A DNA stretch of 13,984 nucleotides, from NCBI GenBank assembly GCA_947096075.1, contig CAMUQE010000038.1, positions 1-13,984 of the forward strand. The letters are read 5' to 3'. The stretch comes from Veillonella parvula (lineage in GTDB: Bacteria > Bacillota > Negativicutes > Veillonellales > Veillonellaceae). The position numbers and the translations under genes were made by a program. Below are positions 7,321-13,973 of this stretch, piece after piece. The notes under the pieces are model-generated. The model did not search any database. It saw nothing but the letters and a program-made list of their open reading frames with translations, and was not told the origin of the DNA. The stretch's first letter is position 1. Each line of letters opens with the position of its first letter.

Positions 7321-8082
7321 ATGCATATTTTAATGTGTAATGACGATGGCATTTTAGCAGATGGTTTACGTCATCTTGCATCGTATTTAAGTCAATATTA
7401 TAGAATTACCGTTGTAGCACCTGCTAATGAGCAAAGTGCTAAATCCCATGCATTGACGACCGAGGTTCCATTGAAATTAGATGCTTGCAATGGCGAGGAT
7501 GAAAATCCTCGCCTTTATGCTCTAACGGGAACGCCGTCCGATTGCATGAAGTTCGGTCTCAGTTATTTATTGACTGATGATATGCCAGATCTTGTAATTT
7601 CTGGAATTAATCATGGATTTAATTTAGGCTCTGATGTATTGTATTCCGGCACTGTTTCGGCAGCTATGGAAAGTGGTTTTTACGGTATTCCCGGTTTAGC
7701 ATTATCTGTTGAGAGATATTCTGTTGAACGGGGAGACGAGATGCATCCATTTATACATGAATTGATTGAGAAAATTTATGTGGCGGGTCAGTTTAGCGGT
7801 TTACTAAATGTGAACTTCCCATTACGTGGCACATGTGATTGGGATCATTTTAAAATGGTGAGCCAAGGCTTACAAACCTACAGTAATATTATCGAAGCTC
7901 GCATTAATTCAAGAGGACAGGATTATTATTGGTTAGCTGGCGAGCTAGACTATGGTGCTGAAAGTGTTCCTACAGATGTAGAATTTGCCCGTAAAGGCTA
8001 TATTACAGGTGTCGCACTTACATGGAAACAACAATGTGATACGGATATGAAAAGGGTTCAAAATATTTTAGATGAAATATAA
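7321..8082 (+). CDS. surE: 5'/3'-nucleotidase SurE
   Basis: SurE is a metal-dependent phosphatase that removes phosphate from nucleoside monophosphates and short polyphosphates. The 253-residue length is standard. The N-terminus 'MHILMCNDDGI' gives the metal ligands Asp8 and Asp9. Ser39 lies in 'PANEQSAKSHALT', and Asn97 in 'SGINHGFNLG'. 'YSGTVSAAM' is also conserved. ATG 7321 is preferred over the in-frame GTG at 7315 because AGGAG (7311-7315) gives correct spacing only to the ATG. This is the last gene of the guaB-led run. No terminator separates it from the tRNA, so transcripts may continue to the terminator at 8225. Confidence 0.97.
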   Translation: MHILMCNDDGILADGLRHLASYLSQYYRITVVAPANEQSAKSHALTTEVPLKLDACNGEDENPRLYALTGTPSDCMKFGLSYLLTDDMPDLVISGINHGFNLGSDVLYSGTVSAAMESGFYGIPGLALSVERYSVERGDEMHPFIHELIEKIYVAGQFSGLLNVNFPLRGTCDWDHFKMVSQGLQTYSNIIEARINSRGQDYYWLAGELDYGAESVPTDVEFARKGYITGVALTWKQQCDTDMKRVQNILDEI

Positions 8083-8090
8083 AAAATATG

Positions 8091-8119
8091 TTGACATTGC
8101 TTAGGGATGTCTGTATAAT
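8091..8119 (+). promoter_or_regulatory. perfect consensus promoter for tRNA-Leu
   Basis: TTGACA (8091-8096) and TATAAT (8114-8119) are both full consensus and separated by exactly 17 bases. The predicted start is near 8126, about 11 bases before the mature tRNA. Such a strong promoter fits a stable RNA gene and lets the tRNA be made independently of the upstream operon. Confidence 0.95.
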
Positions 8120-8136
8120 AACAAATGTTCCGATAC

Positions 8137-8220
8137 GCCGGAGTGGCGGAATGGCAGACGCACTTGACTCAAAATCAAGCGGGTAACACCGTGTGGGTTC
8201 AAGTCCCACCTCCGGCACCA
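8137..8220 (+). tRNA. tRNA-Leu, anticodon CAA
   Basis: An 84-nt class II tRNA with a variable arm. Acceptor GCCGGAG (8137-8143) pairs with CTCCGGC (8210-8216). The discriminator is A8217 and CCA is encoded at 8218-8220. The anticodon stem CTTGA (8163-8167) pairs with TCAAG (8175-8179) around loop CTCAAAA, placing the anticodon CAA at 8170-8172, which reads UUG. The T arm GTGGG-TTCAAGT-CCCAC is intact. Any open reading frame crossing this region is spurious. Confidence 0.98.
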
Positions 8221-8224
8221 ACAT

Positions 8225-8259
8225 TAGGCGGTAAGACTTTTGTCTTACCGCCTATTTTT
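8225..8259 (+). terminator. intrinsic terminator after tRNA-Leu
   Basis: TAGGCGGTAAGAC (8225-8237), loop TTTT (8238-8241), and the perfect complement GTCTTACCGCCTA (8242-8254) form a 13-bp stem, followed by T5 at 8255-8259. It terminates the tRNA and probably also readthrough from surE. The TAGGCGG/CCGCCTA arm recurs, in opposite orientation, in the terminator before guaB. Confidence 0.95.
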
Positions 8260-8285
8260 ATATTTATGAATTTATATACTATAAT
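8257..8285 (+). promoter_or_regulatory. probable promoter of the unknown propeller-like gene
   Basis: TTTATA (8257-8262, four of six matching TTGACA) and perfect TATAAT (8280-8285) are 17 bases apart. The -35 overlaps the U-tract of the tRNA terminator. Transcription would begin near 8292, about 23 bases before the start codon. Confidence 0.55.
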
Positions 8286-8314
8286 ATACATTATTAATTT
8301 CGTGAGGTGACAGT

Positions 8315-9106
8315 ATGGATCAAGGTATAATTGATTATATTACAAATATTTTTGATATTCCTAAACTTACTCAACAGGTTAGCGCTGTACAGATGCCATT
8401 GCCATTATCTCGCTTGGCAGAAATACCATTAGATGGATCTGTAAATCAGTGCCAAGGATTTTGTTATAATTCCAAAAAAGACGTTTTTGCTTTAGCTTGT
8501 ATTAATTCAGATAATACGAAGCAAATTATTTATGAAATTAATCCAAAAACTTTTACTGTTGTTGCAAAATATGAGTATAGTTATAAAAGTTTATTAGGTC
8601 ATATGAATACCTTAACTTATAATTCTGTCAATAATCGTTACTATACAACAAATGCTGTTGTAAATGGATATAACCTTACTCCTATTGAAGCGGATAGCAT
8701 GATTGTTGAAGCACCGATTAAACTAAAAGAGAAAGTTTTTAATTTTGCATATGATAAAGTACGCAATGAATATGTATCAATTGTGCCTTTAACAAACTCT
8801 GAACGGACAATTAATTATTACGACTCCAATTTTAATCGTATTCGTTCTTATAAAATTGATGCTAATCATACAAACTTAAATAATAACGGTGCTTACGCAA
8901 CTAATGGAAATACTTTATTTACGACGTTGACAACCTTTGTATACGTCGATGAAGAGGGAGTTGTTAAAAATATTAGCCCTTATGCTTCTGGAATGGAAGT
9001 AGAAGACATGGATTGTCGAAATGGTCAAATGTATATGGCGGTCAATCGCAAAGGTAAAGTTGAAATTTATAGTTTGTCTAGCCTACCATTTTCGGTAAAT
9101 GTCTAG
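8315..9106 (+). CDS. protein of unknown function with five propeller-like repeats
   Basis: I do not recognise this 263-residue protein. The start is ATG 8315, with GAGGTGA at 8304-8310. There is no signal peptide, lipobox or membrane segment, so it looks cytosolic. After a leader of about 45 residues the chain shows roughly five degenerate units near 47-88, 95-137, 142-181, 189-224 and 229-257. Several have a hydrophobic strand, an 'a-Y-[ND]-x-x-x-[ND]' turn (CYNSKKD, TYNSVNN, AYDKVRN), then further strands. That pattern suggests beta-propeller blades; 'GHMNTLTYNSVNNRYY' recalls helveticin-J/YncE-type propellers, which is only a resemblance. The protein is rich in Asn and Tyr. The DNA is AT-rich: a hand count of 8341-8880 gives about 29% G+C, against 45% for a sample line inside guaB. 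Placed alone between a tRNA terminator and acpS with its own promoter, it may be an acquired gene. Function unknown. Confidence 0.8.
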   Translation: MDQGIIDYITNIFDIPKLTQQVSAVQMPLPLSRLAEIPLDGSVNQCQGFCYNSKKDVFALACINSDNTKQIIYEINPKTFTVVAKYEYSYKSLLGHMNTLTYNSVNNRYYTTNAVVNGYNLTPIEADSMIVEAPIKLKEKVFNFAYDKVRNEYVSIVPLTNSERTINYYDSNFNRIRSYKIDANHTNLNNNGAYATNGNTLFTTLTTFVYVDEEGVVKNISPYASGMEVEDMDCRNGQMYMAVNRKGKVEIYSLSSLPFSVNV

Positions 9107-9139
9107 ATACTACCTATGTTTTAATCCCCTTTATGAGTG

Positions 9140-9145
9140 TATAAT
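9140..9145 (+). promoter_or_regulatory. probable -10 element for acpS
   Basis: A perfect TATAAT lies 30 bases before the acpS start codon, in the 68-base gap after the unknown gene. No good -35 hexamer is visible at 16-18 bases, so the promoter is only partly supported. Confidence 0.4.
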
Positions 9146-9174
9146 AATAGTATTAGAGTATTTTAGGAGCTATT

Positions 9175-9546
9175 ATGAAATTAGGGAATGATATTATAGA
9201 GATTGACCGTATACGTCAAGCTATAGAGAAATCAAGTTCATTTAAAGTGCGCGTTTATACGATTCATGAGATTGAATATTGTAAAAGTCGGAATAAAGGA
9301 TGCTACGAATCCTTTGCAGGTATATATGCTGCAAAAGAGGCTTTTATTAAAGCTTTAGGTATAGGGATGAGGTATGGATCATGGCAAGATATAGAGATTT
9401 ATCATGATGAATGGGGCGCACCCTTAATTCGTTTACAAGATACTTTCAAAGATATTTACGAAACATCAGGTTATACTGATATTCATGTATCGATTAGTCA
9501 TTGCAAGGATTATGCAATGAGTACAGTTATACTTGAAGGAGCATAA
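9175..9546 (+). CDS. acpS: holo-[acyl-carrier-protein] synthase
   Basis: AcpS transfers 4'-phosphopantetheine from coenzyme A to the serine of acyl carrier protein, activating it for fatty acid synthesis. The 123-residue length is typical of this trimeric class. 'GNDIIEIDRI' carries the Mg-binding Asp6, and 'FAGIYAAKEAFIKALG' carries Glu55 of the conserved KEA motif. The 'HVSISH' strand near the C-terminus is also conserved. ATG 9175 has AGGAG at 9165-9169, five bases away. The next gene starts one base after the acpS stop, and its ribosome site AAGGAG (9536-9541) lies inside acpS. That makes an acpS-nnr pair, an arrangement common in bacteria. Confidence 0.95.
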   Translation: MKLGNDIIEIDRIRQAIEKSSSFKVRVYTIHEIEYCKSRNKGCYESFAGIYAAKEAFIKALGIGMRYGSWQDIEIYHDEWGAPLIRLQDTFKDIYETSGYTDIHVSISHCKDYAMSTVILEGA

Positions 9547-9547
9547 G

Positions 9548-11125
9548 ATGAATATTTTAACTACAGAAGATGCTCGATTTATAGATCGAGAGGTTCCTAA
9601 GCAATTAGGAATTTCTTTAGAAATCCTCATGGAAAATGCTGGACGTGGTATCGTAGATGCCTTATGGGGAGAGTACGATTTATTTTCCCTGAATAATGGC
9701 CGTTCCATAAATAGTTTTGTTTTATTTATATGTGGTACGGGTAATAATGGGGCAGATGGCCTTGTAGCGGCTCGCCATTTGATGGAGCAAGGCGTACCAG
9801 CACAAATTGTACTAGTAGGAGATATAAACAAGTGTAGTGATCTTTTTGCAGTGCAAATTGAGCGCTGCAAAGCTATGGGCTGTAGCATCGATATGTATGA
9901 TGAATTCAATGATTGGTCCAACGTAGCCATCGCTGTGGAAGGCATCATGGGAACGGGCTTTACTGGAAGGTTAAGAGAGGTGACCATCGATATATTGAAT
10001 GATATTGATACTATGCGTAGTCAGTATAATTTTGATTTGTGGGCTATTGATGTACCTGCAGGTTTGGATGCTACTACTGGTCATGTAGCAGAAGGCACAC
10101 TGACCTATGATTATACTGTTACTTTTGGAGCTATCAAACAAGGTTTGTTATTATATCCCGGAAAGGCTGTAGGAGGAACCGCTGTGGTTGCTCCATTGGG
10201 TGCTCCTTGGCAGCAGGTACTGGGTGAACGTGTTAGAACTATAACCATTGATTCTGATTTAGCAGAAAAAATTATCAACTATCGTACTCCAATGGCGCAT
10301 AAAGGTGTCAATGGAAACACTTTAATTATTGGTGGTTCAAATGATATGATAGGAGCCCCTATTTTGGCTGCTGAAGCGGCAGTTCATAGTGGTGCTGGTA
10401 AAGTAACATTAGCTGTACCCAAAATAATTAAACAGATTGTACAAAGCCGTGTCATACCTGAGGTGATGGTTACTTCCACAGAGACTAATAAAGAACTTTT
10501 TGATTGTCGTCAAGTTGTTGCTATGGGACCTGGTTTAGGTCGCACCCGTGAAATCTGTGATTTAGTGGATCATATCTTAGATGCTTACGAAGGAGCATTA
10601 GTACTAGATGCTGATGCTTTGTATGCAGTGGGACATGTTGGTTGTGTTAATAAAGATGCTTTGCGAGATGGTGATATTGAGTCTGCATATACAGTGGAAA
10701 GAGAACTTCCATATTGTGTTATGACACCGCATTTAGGTGAATTTAGTAGACTTATTGATTTACCTATTAAATGGATTGAGCGTCATTATATCACGTTGGC
10801 TAGAGAATTTGCTAAGGCTCATCAAGTTATTCTTGTACTAAAAGGAATTCCTTCAATTGTGGCATTCCCTGATGGAACGGTGTATGTAAATACTATCGGT
10901 AATGCGGGCATGGGTACTGGCGGTATGGGAGATGTGCTGACTGGTGTAATTGCTGGTTTTATAAGTCAGGGTTATTCACTACAAGATAGTGCTATTCTCG
11001 GTGTTTATGTACATAGTCGTAGTGCAGATATTCTGAATGAAACAAAGAGTTGGGGTTATACTCCGAGTGATGTCAGTGCTTCTTTAGGCTTCGTGGTTAG
11101 TGAATTATTGGGAGATTATGAATGA
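9548..11125 (+). CDS. nnr: bifunctional NAD(P)H-hydrate epimerase / ADP-dependent NAD(P)H-hydrate dehydratase
   Basis: This enzyme repairs hydrated NADH and NADPH: the N-terminal YjeF_N domain epimerises the R and S hydrates, and the C-terminal ribokinase-like domain dehydrates the S form using ADP. At 525 residues both domains are complete. The epimerase part (about 1-220) has the nucleotide loop CGTGNNGADG (62-71) and AIDVPAGLD (166-174). The dehydratase part has the glycine-rich IGGS (261-264), TPHLGEF (393-399), VLKG (430-433), and NAGMGTGGMGD (452-462) ending in catalytic Asp462. ATG 9548 is chosen over an in-frame TTG at 9533, which precedes the ribosome site. The stop overlaps the next start as ATGA, so the downstream lipoprotein is translationally coupled. 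Confidence 0.95.
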   Translation: MNILTTEDARFIDREVPKQLGISLEILMENAGRGIVDALWGEYDLFSLNNGRSINSFVLFICGTGNNGADGLVAARHLMEQGVPAQIVLVGDINKCSDLFAVQIERCKAMGCSIDMYDEFNDWSNVAIAVEGIMGTGFTGRLREVTIDILNDIDTMRSQYNFDLWAIDVPAGLDATTGHVAEGTLTYDYTVTFGAIKQGLLLYPGKAVGGTAVVAPLGAPWQQVLGERVRTITIDSDLAEKIINYRTPMAHKGVNGNTLIIGGSNDMIGAPILAAEAAVHSGAGKVTLAVPKIIKQIVQSRVIPEVMVTSTETNKELFDCRQVVAMGPGLGRTREICDLVDHILDAYEGALVLDADALYAVGHVGCVNKDALRDGDIESAYTVERELPYCVMTPHLGEFSRLIDLPIKWIERHYITLAREFAKAHQVILVLKGIPSIVAFPDGTVYVNTIGNAGMGTGGMGDVLTGVIAGFISQGYSLQDSAILGVYVHSRSADILNETKSWGYTPSDVSASLGFVVSELLGDYE

Positions 11126-12066
11126 CAAATAGAATACAACGCTTTATAGCTTTCTTGTTGGTATTATGTATTCCTATCTTCGCCATTGCAGGCTGCACAA
11201 ATAATGATGTAGCAAACGCAGCAAATCGAGTAACTACTAACGCTAATGGGACTTACTCAATCGATACTAAAACGACTACCCCTGAAGGTAAGCTAGATGT
11301 ATATATGCTAGATATTGGTCAGGGGGATGCTATATTACTTAAGGTAGGCGATGAGTATAGCATGATCGATACTGGTGACATAGAACATCGTGAAAATATT
11401 GTAGCTCAACTTAAAACTATGGGTGTAACAAAGCTAAAAAATATTATTATCACGCATCCTCATGCTGATCATATGGGTGGTTTCTATGCTATTGCAAAGG
11501 CTATGCCTATTGAACATGTATATGATGATGGTATTGCCGTTGATAATAATATGTACAAAACTTATGAAAAGTGGATTGAGAAAAATAAAATTCAACGAAC
11601 TACTTTGAGAAATGGAGATGTAGTTGATTTTGGACATGGTGCTGTCTTTGTAGTATATGCTCCTTGGGTTGAACCTTTAACTGATAAAAAAGGGGAGACA
11701 GATCTTAATAATAATTCTATTGTAGGTAAATTAATCTTTGGTAAATTTTCTATGCTCTTCACGGGTGATGCTGAATGGCAAGAAGAGAAAAAACTTATAA
11801 AAGAGCAGAATTCCAGATTGTTTGCTCGTATTCTTAAGGTAGGTCATCACGGTTCACGTACAAGTAGCTCTGAAGATTTTTTGAAATCTATTAAGCCTGA
11901 AAGTGCATTAATTTCAAATGGCATGTATAATAAGTATGGTCATCCTCACGATGTGACATTACGACGCTTGCAGGAAAATAATATTGCTATTTACCGTACA
12001 GATACGATGGGACGTATTCATATTAGTACGGATGGGAATAAATGGCAAATTACAACTGAACGTTAG
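11122..12066 (+). CDS. lipoprotein with ComEC-like metallo-beta-lactamase domain
   Basis: This 314-residue secreted lipoprotein has a hydrophobic signal ending in the lipobox AIAGC (Cys25), a short linker, and a metallo-beta-lactamase domain from about residue 57. Metal ligands are visible: HPHADH (112-117; His112, His114, Asp116, His117), FTGDAE with Asp216, and GHHGS (241-245). A further GHPH is at 273-276. 'LDIGQGDA' at 63-70 and the GHHGS...GHPH spacing match the C-terminal domain of ComEC and its stand-alone relatives. No ComEC membrane channel domain is present. Likely activities are a phosphodiesterase or nuclease at the outer face of the membrane, but the substrate is unknown. It is coupled to nnr by a 4-nt ATGA overlap, with GGGAG at 11110-11114. 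About 245 untranslated bases follow. Confidence 0.9.
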   Translation: MTNRIQRFIAFLLVLCIPIFAIAGCTNNDVANAANRVTTNANGTYSIDTKTTTPEGKLDVYMLDIGQGDAILLKVGDEYSMIDTGDIEHRENIVAQLKTMGVTKLKNIIITHPHADHMGGFYAIAKAMPIEHVYDDGIAVDNNMYKTYEKWIEKNKIQRTTLRNGDVVDFGHGAVFVVYAPWVEPLTDKKGETDLNNNSIVGKLIFGKFSMLFTGDAEWQEEKKLIKEQNSRLFARILKVGHHGSRTSSSEDFLKSIKPESALISNGMYNKYGHPHDVTLRRLQENNIAIYRTDTMGRIHISTDGNKWQITTER

Positions 12067-12075
12067 TTTTGATTA

Positions 12076-12127
12076 CTTATACAAAAAATTATTTTTATGA
12101 AACTGTTTTTTGTGTATTCTGTATAAG
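12076..12127. repeat. AT-rich inverted repeats after the lipoprotein gene
   Basis: CTTATACA (12076-12083) is the exact reverse complement of TGTATAAG (12120-12127), and ACAAAAAA (12081-12088) of TTTTTTGT (12106-12113). The two pairings compete partly for the same bases. There is no GC-rich stem, so I do not call it a terminator, though it is the only hairpin candidate close to the end of this gene. Confidence 0.5.
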
Positions 12128-12191
12128 GTCTTTATATAGTAATATGTGTAATCGGCATACTAATCTTCATGTTTGTATGAAATAATCTATT

Positions 12192-12299
12192 TATAATCTA
12201 ACATTAGTTTATGGATAGATTGGAACGATGAGATTTTGATAGATAAAAATATCATCGACTCATCTCTATGGTTTGGACACTATGTATGTCAGTTAGATT
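12192..12299 (+). promoter_or_regulatory. structured non-coding leader or control region before the amidase gene
   Basis: The 245-base gap from 12067 to the amidase start holds no supported gene. TATAAT at 12192-12197 is a possible -10, but no good -35 is seen. A hairpin is formed by GATGAG (12227-12232) with CTCATC (12259-12264) and, inside it, TGATA (12237-12241) with TATCA (12250-12254). AATCTAAC (12195-12202) exactly complements GTTAGATT (12292-12299), which touches the ribosome site GGAG at 12300-12303. TAGATTGGA occurs twice, at 12216-12224 and 12294-12302. These may be RNA structure, an operator, or chance in AT-rich DNA. Confidence 0.4.
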
Positions 12300-12311
12300 G
12301 GAGTGAATGTA

Positions 12312-13409
12312 TTGCGTAAACTATTTTTAATGTGCCTTGCAGTCTTGATGGCGATACCTTTATTATTGACTCAAGCAAAGGCAGCTAATTTGGAAGATGC
12401 TCGATGGGTGACTAGAACAGATGCACCTGTACCATATGTTCGTATTGTTATGGACTTATCGGCACCTATAAAGGCATCTGCATCAATTAGCAAAGATGGG
12501 AAAACTACGACTGTTACTTTAAAGAATACAAAGCTAAAGACGGCTAAAGAGAACATTTCTATGGACTCAGCTATTGCTAGCTCTGCTAAACTTTCACAAG
12601 ATGGCAGAGACGTTAAAGTAACAATCAAGACACCTTCATCTATTGATACTAGTGATGTAAAGGTTTTTTCCTTGAAAAAGGATACGGTTAATAAGAAACC
12701 GTATCGTATCGTTGTTGATGTTCAGAAAAAAGGTGCTGTAGCTAAGCCTGCTTACTATGGTAAAAAGCCATCTCAATCTGCGCATCCAGCAAAAAATGTA
12801 CCTACAGGATCTGGCAAATACTCTACTAGCGGTGGTTTATCTGGCAAAACAATTACTATTGACCCAGGACATGGTGGTAGTGATTCTGGTGCTATTGGAC
12901 CTCACGGTGTACAAGAGAAAAACATTACACTACCGATTTCCATGTATTTGAAAAAATCTTTAGAAAATCGTGGTGCTAAAGTGCTTATGACTCGTACTAC
13001 CGATGTAGATGTATATGGCCCTAATGCAAGCGGTGTTGATGAATTGGGGGCTCGTGTTAACGTGGCTAACCGTAGTAATTCTGATGTTCTTGTGAGCGTT
13101 CATATCAACGCATTTAATAATCCTAGCGTTGGTGGTATTGCAACATATTACTATAGCAAAACTGGTAACGATGCTCGATTAGCACAAAAGGTACAATCTC
13201 AAATTGCTAACACACCTGGTTTCAATGGTGATCGTGGCATTCAAGAGGGTAACTTATACGTGTTGAGACATTCTAATATGCCTGCAATTCTTGTAGAGCT
13301 TGGTTTTATCTCTAACCCTAATGAGGAACGTGTGCTACAATCTCCTCAAACTCAAGAAGACTTTGCTAACCGCATTGCAAATGGTATTGCTAATTACTTT
13401 GGAGGTTAA
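12312..13409 (+). CDS. secreted N-acetylmuramoyl-L-alanine amidase (AMIN + Amidase_3)
   Basis: The enzyme cleaves the amide bond between muramic acid and the peptide stem of peptidoglycan, acting in the periplasm. The 365-residue protein has a signal peptide with cleavage likely after AKA (22-24). An AMIN domain (about 28-135), which targets the cell envelope, is followed by a Ser/Gly/Lys-rich linker (about 136-178) and an Amidase_3 catalytic domain (about 179-365). Zinc ligands are His187 in DPGHGG, Glu202 in VQEKN and His264 in SVHINA. The catalytic Glu329 lies in VELGF. TTG 12312 is chosen as the start because GGAG at 12300-12303 is eight bases away; the in-frame GTG at 12303 overlaps that site. 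No LysM or SPOR domain is present. The gene ends with GGAGG, which serves the next gene. A role in daughter-cell separation is likely from the family but not shown here. Confidence 0.95.
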   Translation: MRKLFLMCLAVLMAIPLLLTQAKAANLEDARWVTRTDAPVPYVRIVMDLSAPIKASASISKDGKTTTVTLKNTKLKTAKENISMDSAIASSAKLSQDGRDVKVTIKTPSSIDTSDVKVFSLKKDTVNKKPYRIVVDVQKKGAVAKPAYYGKKPSQSAHPAKNVPTGSGKYSTSGGLSGKTITIDPGHGGSDSGAIGPHGVQEKNITLPISMYLKKSLENRGAKVLMTRTTDVDVYGPNASGVDELGARVNVANRSNSDVLVSVHINAFNNPSVGGIATYYYSKTGNDARLAQKVQSQIANTPGFNGDRGIQEGNLYVLRHSNMPAILVELGFISNPNEERVLQSPQTQEDFANRIANGIANYFGG

Positions 13410-13412
13410 TCG

Positions 13413-13973
13413 ATGAAATTACGTAAACAAGTTCTATCGATTCTCTGTGTAGGTATGCTGGCATTTGTAGTGGGTTGTACACATGAACAAGCTCCTACAA
13501 CAGGTAAAAGTGAACCTACGCAAGAGACGAAAGTCAATAAGGATGCAGAAACAAGTAAAGTATCTCAAGAAAAGGTTAAGATGGCCTTCTTTGTTCCTAC
13601 GGAGGATGGTTCTGGGGTAAAACAAACTACCGTTGAGATAGAGGCGAATAAAGTTACGCCTAAAGCAGCTCTTTTAGCGATGTTAAATGTTGATAGAGCA
13701 CAAAAATATCCAGTCTTCTCTAAGGATATTGAAATTACATCTGTTACTGTAAAAGATGGTATTGCTTCTGTTGAAGTAAATGATGCATTCGTAAAGGGTA
13801 ATGGCGGAGACTTAACTGTTAAGTTACAAATGGCTGCTATTGTAAATACATTGACATCCTTTGATAATATTAATGGTGTTCTATTCGTCAATAATGGTAA
13901 AAAGGTGCCAACTGTAGGTTCCTTTGATACTAAAGAACCTGTTAAGAGAATGACGAATCTAATTAAAAAATAA
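13413..13973 (+). CDS. GerMN-domain lipoprotein
   Basis: This 186-residue exported lipoprotein has a lipobox VVGC with Cys22, followed by a polar Thr/Lys/Glu-rich linker (about 23-53) and one GerMN domain (about 54-172). The domain shows 'MAFFVPTEDGSGV', 'TPKAALLAML', 'SVTVKDGIASVEVNDAF' and 'FDNINGVLFVNNGKKV', a beta-alpha-beta pattern matching the GerM/LpqB family. In Bacillus GerM works during engulfment and germination, but GerMN proteins also occur in bacteria that do not sporulate. The start is ATG 13413, with GGAGG at 13401-13405 inside the last codons of the amidase gene, so the two are surely cotranscribed. That pairing suggests the lipoprotein assists or positions the amidase at the envelope, which is inference. 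The window ends 11 bases after the stop, in AAGG, which may belong to the next gene's ribosome site. Confidence 0.9.
   Translation: MKLRKQVLSILCVGMLAFVVGCTHEQAPTTGKSEPTQETKVNKDAETSKVSQEKVKMAFFVPTEDGSGVKQTTVEIEANKVTPKAALLAMLNVDRAQKYPVFSKDIEITSVTVKDGIASVEVNDAFVKGNGGDLTVKLQMAAIVNTLTSFDNINGVLFVNNGKKVPTVGSFDTKEPVKRMTNLIKK

Noticed and set aside
8018..8310. Open frames on both strands crossing the tRNA gene
   Set aside because: They are translations of the tRNA and its terminator and have no coding support.
8137..9106. Integrated element at tRNA-Leu
   Set aside because: No integrase, no direct repeat of the tRNA 3' end and no other cargo gene are visible. The adjacent unknown gene alone is not enough.
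12076..12127. Intrinsic terminator after the ComEC-like lipoprotein gene
   Set aside because: The inverted repeats are almost entirely A/T and the T-run lies within the stem rather than after it.
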